From positions 12,958,001 to 13,022,000 of the forward strand of contig CM059621.1 of assembly GCA_030435675.1 (NCBI GenBank): a stretch of 64,000 bases of DNA, read 5' to 3'. Below are positions 36,529-46,380 of this stretch, piece after piece. Origin of the DNA: Steinernema hermaphroditum (Eukaryota > Nematoda > Chromadorea > Rhabditida > Steinernematidae). Under the pieces are notes generated by a model, which was given only the letters and a program-made list of their open reading frames with translations, was not told the origin of the DNA and ran no database searches. The position numbers were made by a program, and so were the translations under genes. Every line of letters begins with the position of its first letter. The stretch's first letter is position 1.

Positions 36529-39500
36529 ATTCGTATTAATTTAAATATGTGATATTGTAAAGTGGATGTTTTTATATTTATTGCCTGGTTAAGGAAGATG
36601 CGAAGGTCAATGCTGTGTTCTGTGCTGGGAGATCAAGAAGACGCCGAGTTTAACACGATGGGTTTATTGATAGAGATTTACGAAGTGCACGCAAAGATTA
36701 ACGGGACAAAGGAAGCCTAGTTGCCTGAGGAGGAGCGCTCAGGCGTTGACGCGGCAGCGGTGGAAGAGGGACTCGGGGTCCATGGCGGCGAATGTGAGCT
36801 CCTTGTTGAAGGTGTCGTAGGCGTCACGGGACACGTCGGCGTGGTTGAAGAGGAACTGGTTGAGAACGGCCATGCCGCGCTCGGCGTAGTCGTTAGCGAT
36901 GTAGGCGGGCGTGGGGAGGGAGGTGGTGAGGTTGACGATCTGGTGGCCGTGGCTGAGCGCGTAAACGATGTGCTCGAGCTGGCCGAGCTTGAAGCCGCTC
37001 TCGTTGTAGAGCACCGTGTAGCGGGGCGTTCGCCCGGTGCCCTGGAGGGTGGTGTGCGAGTTGACGAAGAACTCGGAGAAGACGGGGTGCGTGACGGTGG
37101 AGTCGATGGCAATGCCGGGCTGCAGATTCTGCTCGGGTGCGCGGCCGTCGCGGCGGATGTTGGTCTTGAAGAAGCGGACGTTGTGGCGCTTGGTGGCGAC
37201 GACGACGACGACCTTCGTTTCGAAATGCTGCTGCACGGCGCTCTTCTGGCGGAACTCGTCGATGGCGAAGCGGATGAGCGGCACTTCGTACTTCAGGATC
37301 AGCTGGTACTGACCCTCGGAGCCGCCATTGCGGAAGAAGACGATGTTCTTGGGCATCTGACCGCTGTGGTGCTCGCACCATTGCGTCAGGAGGCGCGTGA
37401 CGATGGGCACGATGGAGAAGATCTTCTCGTCGCGGTCGGCCGCCTGGTAGAAGTAGTCGCCGATGAAGGCGAACGACTGCGCGAGCACGTTAGCAGCGAA
37501 GCCGACGACGGAGGCGGGCCGCGGCGGTTCTTTGCCGGTGGCGTCGGGCTTCGGCGGCTTCGAGTGACACATGCCCAGTCCGACGAACATCGTCGTCGGC
37601 TCGAGCACGTCGGCCCTTCCGCTGGGGCTTTTCATTTCGAGACCGTAGTTGAGGCCGCCGAGCTTCATGTTCGTCTTCTGCACGATGTTCTCGATGGTGG
37701 CGGAAGCACCGCGCTCCAGGCAACGGCGCACGGTCGGCGTCGCCACGTCCTGCGTGATGAGACCGTACTTGCGCTCCAGGTACTTGAGGAACTCTAAAAG
37801 AGGAAGTGCCAGGGGCGTCGTGCGGCGGGGACCTACTGTGCTCGTGGATGGGCTTGTCCTGGATGCAGAGCACGAAGTCGAGCTTGTACTCGCTGAGCGC
37901 CTCGTTCATGAAGCCGTCCATGGCGGGCTCGAAGTCGCCGGCCGGCAACACGTACGGCTCCACTGGCTGGTCGACGATCATGCCTCGCTGACGGCACTCG
38001 GCAACGTACTTCTTTAGGAAGTCGGTCATCATGCGCTGTGCGGCGTCCTGGCGCTCCGTGGTCAGCATCATGCACGTCCAGCGACCGAGCTTCGCGGGGA
38101 CGGCGAAAGAGGAGCCTCGGCCCGGCATCGTCCACTTGCCGTTCTGTGGCACCGCCTTCTGGGCCTGGCCGTAGACGAGCGTCGGCTTCCGGATCTCGCG
38201 ACCCTTCAGAGGCAGCATCTGCTGGGTGACGCTGGTGGCCACACTGTCCAGGTGCGCGCTGTCAGGGAGGTGAAGATTTTGGAAAGCGTCCATGATCTGC
38301 GCCTGGCGCTGCGCCGGCACCACAGCCGCGTGCTTGATCACCTCGCGAATGACCTGCTGCGAGAGCTCGCCGGACACGCGCTGGTTCTCCACCACGCGGA
38401 TGCACTCAAGCGGGTAGTAGCAGAGCTCACGACTGCCGGGCTTCTTCTCCACTGCCAGTGGCGCTTGAAGGTACTGTAGCCGGATCTGGTACCGCTCGCG
38501 GAAATACTGCGCCACGCTCTTCTTCTGCCCGCCCTCCAGGTCGAAGTAGACCTCAGAGGCGGTCTGATTGACAACGTCGTGGATGACGATCTCGCGGCGA
38601 CGCTGCGTTGCGTAGATGAGCACGCAGCGGAGGCCCTTGAGCTTGCGGCAGGGGCCGGTCTGCGCGAACGCCCCCGGCGGCAGCCTCTGACCACGCTGCA
38701 AGCACTCGGACACATGGCGGGACTGCCGCTGAAGGTACTCCAGTGCCGAGATCTCCGCGTGGAAGGCCGTCTTCTTCACTGAAAAAGGCTAAGTTAGGGA
38801 CGTCTGTGGTGGTTGAGCACGTACAATCGACGGCGATGGCGGCGTGGGCCTTCTTGTCGGCGCCTTCGATGTAGCGGATGGACTTCTGGACGCCGTGCCC
38901 GAGGTATTTGCCCTCTTCCAGCTGTGTGACGTCCTCGTTGACGTCGAAGCTGACACCGCCGGGGTAGCAGACGAACTGATCGCTCATGAGGGGGTACTGG
39001 CTGGTGGCCACCTCGAGGAACTGCTTGTGGCTGAGGTCGGCGTTGGCGCAGTTGCGCGTCAGGTGCGAGAAGTCGGTGAGGCTGACTTCGTAGCGGTCGG
39101 TGACCTTGCGCAGCACCACCGAGGCGCTCGCGGAACCCTGGAAGAGTACGGCGTCCAGGCCGTTCACCACCAGGTTCAGCTCGTCCTGGCCCGCTGCGCG
39201 GATGTCCTTCAGCGTGAACAGCGTCGCCTCCAGGTCGTAGTAGTTCTCCTCGGGACGCCCGAAGGTCGCCGCGTTCGTCTCCACCATCCGCTTGAAGATC
39301 CAGCGCGTCTTCTGTTTCCGGTCCACGGCGACAGCGCTGCAATGGAGTGGGTTTAAGTCGGCCCCCGGTCGGAACACCTACTCAGAGTCGCTCTTCTTCG
39401 TCAGCGAGAGCTGCTTTCCGTTGCGTAGGGCGATAGTCATCTCGACGTCCCATCTGTAGATCGGCATCTGCTGGTGCGTCCTGAGGGGGAACAGGTTCGC

Positions 39501-40033
39501 CACGAGGTTCACCGACGCGTCGCCCGCTGGCTGCTCCATCTTCGGCGGCACTTCCGTCGAGCCCACCTCGATACCGTACTCCTCCTTGAAGAGGCGATCC
39601 GCCTCTTGGCGGATCTTCGTCTTCTCGCGAAGTTCCACAGTCTGCTGTTGTTCGCCGGACATCTTCGGAGTTGCGGGAAGCGTAGAAGGCAGAGGAGGAT
39701 CGGTGGCTGAACCGGATCTGATGACCAACTGGCTGCGGAACGCCTTTAAATGGCGCACGGTAGCTGAGTTTGCGATGCGAAAGGTTCCCATTTTCCGTGT
39801 GAAGCACCAGAATACTCAATGCGGTGGCCGTTTTTTTGCGATGCGAACGTTTCGCTCGGGGTGGACATACATTGAAGTACTTTTTCCAGAATCCTCTATA
39901 GAATCCAAAAAAGTTTTGCTTCTTTGTGCACGACCGCTCCATGAGGGCCTTTTCTGCAAATGACACTGGAACGGGGTCGAATACAAGGGGATCGTTCCCT
40001 CTTCATTTTACGTACTTCTCGGTCGAGACTAGA
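34046..40033 (+). repeat. Left arm of a 6-kb palindrome
   Basis: This mirrors 46381-52368 on the opposite strand: each left coordinate plus its right partner equals 86414, with no indel noticed over 5.99 kb. The first 165 bp or so of exon 3 show about 12 substitutions, the next 300 bp about three, and I noticed only two in the remaining 5.5 kb, including introns and intergenic DNA. Outside the arm the two introns and first two exons of the coatomer copies are recognisable but well diverged. The inner edge falls within GGTCGAGACTAGA at 40021-40033. Confidence 0.95.
36739..39662 (-). CDS. Worm-type Argonaute, slicer-degenerate, left-arm copy
   Basis: This is a 929-residue Argonaute in exons 39382-39662, 38825-39336, 37837-38778 and 36739-37793. 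N and PAZ regions come first, then MID (RWTCMMLTTER) and PIWI (IENIVQKTNMKLGGLNY, SFAFIGDYFYQ, GTGRTPRYTVLYNE). The slicer tetrad is degraded. The usual GADVTHP is GLGMCHS near residue 652, FRDG is FRNG near residue 734, and the final His is Asn in PAYIAND near 879. It should therefore bind small RNA without cutting. The closest match in style is the WAGO clade, which uses secondary siRNAs; that is inference. An upstream in-frame ATG at 39791 would add 43 residues, but its span includes a TTTAAA-like core, so MSGEQQQ is preferred. It is convergent with COPG. An AATAAA at 36663-36668 follows the stop. Confidence 0.9.
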
Positions 40034-40076
40034 GAGATATTTCAGTGAAATTCAATGCTTATGGAAAGCTGTGGAG

Positions 40077-40182
40077 TAGGGATGCACCGACACGAAAAAA
40101 AACCGGCACCGGAACCAGAACCGGAATTCCGGTGCAAAAAAAAGCCGGAAAACCGGAAAAACCGGAACCGGGAGCATCCCTA
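40077..40182. mobile_element. Short hAT-type MITE with 8-bp target-site duplication
   Basis: This 106-bp element has inverted ends TAGGGATGC/GCATCCCTA and is flanked by the direct repeat CTGTGGAG at 40069-40076 and 40183-40190. An 8-bp duplication and a TAGNG end are typical of hAT elements. The interior is a set of CCGGAA/CCGGAAAA motifs, with no coding capacity. It lies 43 bp inside the spacer from the left palindrome arm. Confidence 0.85.
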
Positions 40183-40406
40183 CTGTGGAGGTAATTGCTA
40201 AGCATATAAGTGAACCTTGTGAAATCTTTACTAAACAGGTTCTTCTTCGGCTCAGGTGACCATTCGGGGTCAAGTAGTCATATCAAAGAGGTTACCGCTT
40301 TTGGCGGCTTCATTTAAAAAAAAAGATGCGCGCCAATATAATCTCGAGTCCAAACAGTCGACTGTAAATAAACACCTCTTGGCTCACAGTCAGACGATTC
40401 GCAGCT

Positions 40407-43400
40407 ATGCGGTTGTTTTTCTACTCTCTGCTTGTCCTCCCCCCATTAATTGACTCTGTGACTGTCCGCACCTCCTATGGACAGATCGAAGGCTTCCAGC
40501 ACCGGATTCCCAATGAGCAAGTAGTTAACGTCTTTCTCGGGATCCCTTTTGGCAAAAGCGATCGATTCAAAGTTGCTTTACATAAACAATCGATTCAAAA
40601 GGTTGTCTTTAGAAGCCCACCCCGATCCTACCATGGAACGGAGTCCTCCGGGCAAGGGCGTTCGGTCCGTCCTGTTACAACACCTTCTTGTTAACTCAAC
40701 TCCAATCCCGTTTCTCCCAATTGAGAGCAGTCGACATGCCCGACTTGAAGGCGGCCAGCGAAGACTGCCTCTCGCTGAACATCGTCGCGCCTTCACTCCC
40801 CGTAAGACTAACCCTCCGAAAACTTCCTTTAGTCCTTCAGAACAACAACTCTCGAGGGTACCCCGTCCTGTTCATCGTCAACGGAGGCACCTTCGAACTC
40901 AGCGGCGCTTCTCTATTAGGATACGATGCGCTTTCGCGTAATTTCGTGAACAAAGGAATCGTTTCCGTTACAGTAAACTACCGAGTTGGACCTCTAGGTA
41001 CTTCTGAACTGCAGAATAAACGAAAAAAGGCATATAGACAGATGTCTAGACAGCCATTTGAGCAATATCAACAGGAAACGATTATTTATTATTTAATTAA
41101 AAAAACATAGTTTTAGGACCAGGAAACGATTATTTATTATATTAATTAAAAAACATAGTTTTAGGACCCCAGGCGTGGAGTAAAGTGGGGCGGGGGGGGG
41201 GGGTAAAGTCACAGTGAAGTGGGCTTCCCTACAAGATGCCGCGAAAAAATATCATCATTACAGGTATGGGTCAAAAGATTGAAGTGAAGTAGGAGATTTA
41301 GCGTGTGGTCCCGCAACGATCTCCCTCAATGGCAGGAGACTACGGTAGATTTACATAAAATGACCTGTTTACCCCATTTTTCTCGGCTGGGGGGGGGGGG
41401 GGGGGGTAAATGGGGGTCTAATCGATAGAGCTCGCCTAGCTCTATGTAACAGTGCATCGAAATTACTATGTTTCATTGCCGGTTTTGGCCTACGATGGTC
41501 AGATTCATTGGAAATCCTTCATAAGTTTCTTAACCCCAGATGTTTTGAATGTGGATTTTCCGCCTCTAGAAGATGCTGCAGAGAAAAGACGTGATGGTCA
41601 TTACAGAAATTGGACAAAAATTGAAAATAAGTAAATGTGGTCCCGCAACGATATCCCTCAATGGCAGGAACATACGGTAGAATTGCAAAATTGGCCAGTT
41701 TACCTCATTTTCCTTGGCTGGGGGGGAGTAAAGTAGGGTCTAATCAATAGAGCTTGCTTAGCTCTATGGAGCAGTACATCGAAATTACTATGTTTCATTC
41801 CCGGTTTTGGCCTAAAAGGTTGACTTTTGTGGAAAAATCGTCAATTTGCCTTATGTTTTGCAATATGATCGTTTATCAAGCCACGTACTGTCGGGTAGAC
41901 CCCTTGATGCCTGCCCCAGCCGAGAAAAAAGGCCATTTTTACTGTAAACTGCCCACAAATCCACCGTATTTTACACTCCCACGCGACCGTCGCGGTACAT
42001 TGTGAATTCAGGGATTTCGTTGCGGGACCACAATTGACCCACTCTTTGCCCACCCCTGTGTATGAATCAGCGCAGTAAAAAAAGCTAACTATCTTTGGGC
42101 AGCTTTTTGCACGGTTCATCTACTCACTTAGGCCTATCGTTTGCCCCTAGTCTCGCCTCGATCTTAGCATTACATGTTTGACCGTTTCCTTGTATGAATC
42201 AGCGCAGTGTAGACGACAATATACTCTGTTTTTTTTTTCGATCACAAAATCAGCCTTCAATCATCTCGTTGTGGGACTCAGAAATGTGACGCAAACGCAT
42301 TGAAAACGATGAAACAAGCGCACGAAGTTCGCATGTTCGCTCGTCGTTTTCAACGCGTTGGATCAGATTTCTGAGTCCCACAACGAGATGATTGAAGGCC
42401 GATTTTGTGATCGAAAAAAAAAACAGAGTATAACTAACTCCATAATAACACTAACAAGGGAACGGTCAATCATGCAACTCTAAGGTCGACGCGAGACTAG
42501 GGGCAAACGGTAGGCCTAGGTGGGTGTATTAACAGTGCAAAATGCTAGGTGCCCTAACGCGCTCTATGTCCGTCAAAAGAGGCTTTCTCACCAGCATAGC
42601 ATCGTTTCTCACCGATGATTCCCAAGTGACCCAGTGTATACTTAAACTCACAATTTTGTTTGGGTTGGAAAGTGTTCATACATACTACCTAAGGTAACCG
42701 TCTGACAAATTACGATCCGACTACCTGATGCTCGTTAGGTATACACTGGGTCACTTGGGAATCACCGGTGAGAAACTAATATGGCATCGGTGAGAAAGCA
42801 TATCGCATCTCCTTTGACGGCCATAGAGCGCGTGAGGGCACCTAGTATTTTGCACAGTTTATACACTCATCTAGGCCTACCGTTCGCCCCTAGTCTCGCG
42901 TCGATCTTAGAGTTGCATGATTGACCGTTCCCTTATAAGACAAAGACTCCGACCGATATCGCCTTTATATCAAAAATGACGGTCTAGACTTCTGTCTGTT
43001 TCTTTGTCCAACGCCGCAGCACAACTTATCGATCTAGGGTACCTCAGCACGGAAGACAGAGCCTTTCCCGGAAACTACGGTCTCTGGGACCGGCAACTCG
43101 CCTTGCTTTTCACCCGCGAAGTCATCCGAGAGTTCGGCGGTGACCCGGCCGAAATTACCGTAATCGGTGAGGGATCCGTCATCTCCGCATTCAGCCTCTC
43201 GCCCCACACGAACCGTTGGTGGTGTTCCCCGAGGCCCAAGAAACGGCTCTTTTAGGCTTGTTCAAGCGGGCGATCGCCCTCAGTGGCTCGATGTTCTCGC
43301 AGCTAAGCATCGGCGCCAATTGCAAAAATGATTCAGACCGTCTCTCCGTTTACTTCGGATGTCACTCCTCTGACAAGTGCACTCCTATTCTCGAGGCCCC

Positions 43401-44374
43401 GCTGGACGACCTCCAGAGGGCGGTCGCCGACATCGTAGGTGCCCGCCTTCTCGTACCTGGCCCTCACGACTTCAGGGCTTCGTGAAGGACCGGCTCGACA
43501 ACTTGGGTGGAATGCGCTTCCTTCCCCGTATCGACCACGACTTCTTCCCGGAGTCCCTCGATCGGCTCCTCCACAAGGCGCCCCCGATCCCGACAATCAC
43601 CGGCGTCACCCAATCAGAGTCCGCCATGACCAACTTCTACAGCCTCCTGCAGGGTGACCGCCGCCTTGTGGTTCCTCTAGGGCGCCAGTACAGCTACTCG
43701 AAGGCCGATCTCGTGCGGTTGATCCGCTCCCTGGATGACACGATCCTCGGTCAGGAGCTCCTCTCCTTCTACGCGAACCGACGAACGAAGAAGAAGCAGG
43801 ACGCCTCCTTCTTCCTGAAGCTCCAGGCAGAGGTGAGCCTTCCACCCAGAAGGAACGCCCTCTTAGGATTCAGATGGCGAGCGACATCCTCTTCAACGTA
43901 CCCATCTATTACGAGGCTTCTACGAAATCTCTTCGCCATGGGTGGCCCGTCTACCTCTACATGGAGAACTTCTATCCTTTCCCCACTTCCGACCTCCCCA
44001 TCAACGTCACCTCCTACAGAAACATAAGTCCCTACATTTACGGGACATTCCTCGGCGCGCCCTACATGTTCTCCGAGGAAGACCGACTCTATCAGAAACA
44101 GATTCTGGAGGGCTTCACCTCTTTTATCAAATCTGGGTACTTTTCCTCCTGTGTCCTCCACAAAGCTCTGCTTTTCAGAAGACCTACTGTCAACGGGCAA
44201 CAGTGGCTGCCGATTACGACAGAGAACCCTGACCGCTATATGTCTTTCGACGTTCAGAGTCGAATGGCTACCGGATTTATGAAGGACGCTGTTGACTTCT
44301 GGCTTGGACGGATATTCAGGCGCAGATATCGTTACAAGAATCTAGATCTCTACTTTCCATCGATTGTACTATAA
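40407..44374 (+). CDS. Carboxylesterase-like protein, predicted catalytically dead (copy 3)
   Basis: Eight exons (40407-40571, 40613-40801, 40841-40997, 43038-43214, 43256-43434, 43476-43832, 43874-44136, 44179-44374) keep one frame over 560 residues. A signal peptide is present (MRLFFYSLLVLPPLI). Exon boundaries match the two esterases at 15.7-20 kb. The catalytic machinery is lost. The elbow GQSAGSM of copy 2 is shortened by three residues to GEGSVIS, removing the nucleophile Ser. The His of NGTFHNTD becomes Tyr (NVTSYRNI). The HGGG oxyanion motif is NGGT. Only the acid, in GVTQSES, remains. This resembles non-catalytic family members used for adhesion or binding. A poly(A) signal is at 44414-44419. 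The 2-kb third intron is filled with mobile elements. Confidence 0.75.
41072..41168 (+). repeat. Tandem duplication, unit of about 48 bp
   Basis: Two adjacent copies (41072-41120, 41121-41168) run from AGGAAACGATTATTTATTAT to TTTTAGGACC, with one or two differences. They lie in the third intron of the esterase-like gene. Confidence 0.85.
41305..42034. mobile_element. Non-autonomous element with long inverted ends and an internal duplication
   Basis: The left end GTGGTCCCGCAACGA and the right end TCGTTGCGGGACCAC form terminal inverted repeats that continue imperfectly inward (TCTCGGCTGGGG against CCCCAGCCGAGA). A left-end block of about 180 bp is repeated directly at 41305-41491 and 41636-41813. 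Two poly-G tracts (41193-41205, just outside, and about 41390-41406) occur nearby. There is no coding capacity and the superfamily is unclear. Confidence 0.7.
42108..42192 (+). repeat. Solo copy of a foldback-element arm
   Basis: About 85 bp (TAGGCCTATCGTTTGCCCC through TTGACCGTTTCCTT) match the right arm of the foldback element at 42456-42935 at roughly 85 percent by eye. The motif TGTATGAATCAGCGCAGT occurs on both sides, at about 42058 and 42192, suggesting insertion or duplication. Confidence 0.65.
42220..42432. mobile_element. Near-perfect palindromic MITE
   Basis: The arm beginning TATACTCTGTTTTTTT, then CGATCACAAAATC and CATCTCGTTGTGGGACTCAG, is mirrored at the right end (CTGAGTCCCACAACGAGATG, ending AAACAGAGTATA). 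The loop itself has a further short palindrome around GAAAACGA/TCGTTTTC. It would fold into one long hairpin. Confidence 0.8.
42456..42935. mobile_element. Foldback element, arms of about 190 bp
   Basis: The left arm (42456-42641) opens AAGGGAACGGTCAATCATGC, includes GACTAGGGGC and TAGGCCTAG, and ends CCCAAGTGACCCAGTGTATA. The right arm (about 42739-42935) is its inverted copy with about 10 percent change and small indels. The loop is about 100 bp. It has no coding capacity. Confidence 0.8.
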
Positions 44375-44478
44375 GAGTGAGCAGCTTCATCATTTATTCT
44401 ACATATTAATATTAATAAAGCCCATATACTTCTTCCACATAATATAAGCATGGTTTATCGGCACACTGACGACGTTGC

Positions 44479-46222
44479 TTACCCCGCGAACTTGGGATTC
44501 TGCTGTCCGGATCGGATTGGCTTTACTAAACATTCATCTACAGATGCACGAGAATGGTCACTCACCAATTTGAGGGGTTCTGATCTTTCCGGTAACGAGG
44601 TCTGCCAGTCGGCGGAAAACGTCTCCACCGAAGAGATTATGGAGATGATGCAACTCTTGGACATTCTCCGAGATCGCTTGGTCCATGAGTTCTGCAAGGA
44701 ATGCGGAATGAACGGAAAGCAATTATGGTCCCAGTTTACCCGAGGGCTCTTCTTGCACTGTGGACTCACTCTGCGTAGACAACTCGTGCAGTGACTGATC
44801 AAGCTCACAAATCCGCTGCGCCTGCATCGTCGAATGTTCCCGGAGCTGCTCAACTTCGACACTGAGCATTGCAATCACCTGCTTAAGGCCGACGACCTGC
44901 TCTACGTAACTGTCAATCTCTGCATCCTTTTCTTCAATTTCATCGTCCTGTTTTTTCAACTTGTCGACGAGCTGATCGAAGGCATTAGATTCTTTCTGCG
45001 AGTCGGCCTCACTCTGCCGGTAACACTCCACGATCTGGCGGAGCTCCTTCACTTTCGCCTCTTCTGCCTTGAAGCGACGCTTCCACTCCTCCGCCGTCAG
45101 CTCTTCGTTCACAACGACGATGTTCTTGATCGTTTTTGCTCGCTGCCCGAATTGCAGAGTCGAGCGCGTTTCGCTTTCGTTGCAGGCGGCCGGTGAGGTG
45201 CACACAATGATCGTCGTCCTTGAGTTGCCTCCAAGTGATTCCTGAAGCACGCGCGTTAATTTCGAATCACGGTAAGGGACGTGCGATCTCTAAACGACAT
45301 TAATTCCGGATGAAAGTCTTGGGAACGTGAATATACGTTTTCATGCGACAAGGCAGAGATGACGTTGGAGAGAGCAGAAAGTGACTTGTTGATGGAGATG
45401 GCTTCATCGAGAAGCGCGCCGCTGACGCCTGTTTTGCCGACTTTTTCGGAACCAGCCAGGTCTACGAGATACATCTTCCCACTCTTCCTCATGTGCGTCT
45501 CGCGATCCTCTTGGTCGACCTGGATAAGGAAAACACTGTGAGAGCGCGAGGAGTCTTCGTTCATCTTCGTCGCCGCCACTTGACGGTTCTTCTTCCCCTC
45601 CTCAACAGCGGCGAGAACTTCCGCGGCATTGGAAACGAATAGTTCCGTCGCACCTTTCACAAACGGCATGCGGTTCTTGCTCTCGCGAATCGGCAGATTC
45701 GTCTTTGTGGCATCGAACAGGTCGCGGACTTTCTCGTTGTAAATCTCGAAGTTCGACACCTTGATGTGGAACTCGAGATTGTCCGTATCCATCTGGTAAA
45801 TTCGGTCGAAAACGTCCTTAATGATTCTCGGCGTAATGCCCTGATGTTCACTATCATCCAGATGACCCTAAATGCGAAGCATTGCAACAGAACCAAATTA
45901 CAATTATCCTGACCTCCATCGTATGTGTCTTCCCTGAAGACGTCTGCCCGTATGCGAAGATCGTTCCGTTGTATCCGTCGAGCACATCTTGGACAATGTG
46001 GGCGGCCGCCATTTGATACACTTCATCCTGAGTTACCGAAGGCTGGAACACTCGGTCGAACGTGAAGCTCTTCCCTGAGAGAGTGATGGTGTTAGCCGAG
46101 GGGAACCGAGGCAGAAATTTGGAGTTCTGCGACTTCTCGGAGTCGTTGAGGGGGCGCACGCGGCAAAACACACGAATGGCGCACTCGGACGCGTTGTCCC
46201 CTGCGCTCTTACGGTTAGACAT
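44479..46222 (-). CDS. Shortened kinesin-1 heavy chain: motor, short coil, tail motif
   Basis: This is a 524-residue kinesin in exons 45914-46222, 45337-45867, 44740-45289, 44566-44691 and 44479-44537. The motor is complete: P-loop GQTSSGKT (residues 92-99), switch I NEDSSRSH, switch [10 protein letters not shown] and [19 protein letters not shown]. The conventional-kinesin neck linker follows ([21 protein letters not shown]), then about 120 residues of coiled coil. The chain then jumps to [13 protein letters not shown], like the distal coil LHNLRKLF region of KIF5. It ends in [11 protein letters not shown], like the autoinhibitory IAKPIRPGQHP tail. About 400 residues of stalk, including the usual light-chain-binding part, are absent compared with 800-960-residue family members. 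The last intron would be only 28 nt. The ATG lies one base after CTTTCAG. It faces the right-arm Argonaute divergently. Confidence 0.82.
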
Positions 46223-46380
46223 TCTGAAAGACAGGAAAACCTGCAGGCAGAAAGCGTCGGGACCTACCGGTTATGATATTTTGTAAGCAGCACAACGTAA
46301 TCGCAAGACTTGCAACGGTTCAAATGAGCCGTGGAGAGAGGTGGGGGAGTGCACTCGACTGTCTAGACTCGTATGATCTG

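Noticed and set aside
36721..37797. A 358-codon open frame antisense to the Argonaute last exon (and its mirror at 48617-49693)
   Set aside because: It is the shadow of a GC-rich coding exon; the sequence is Val/Glu/Asp-rich low complexity with no motif, while the other strand encodes a clear PIWI domain.
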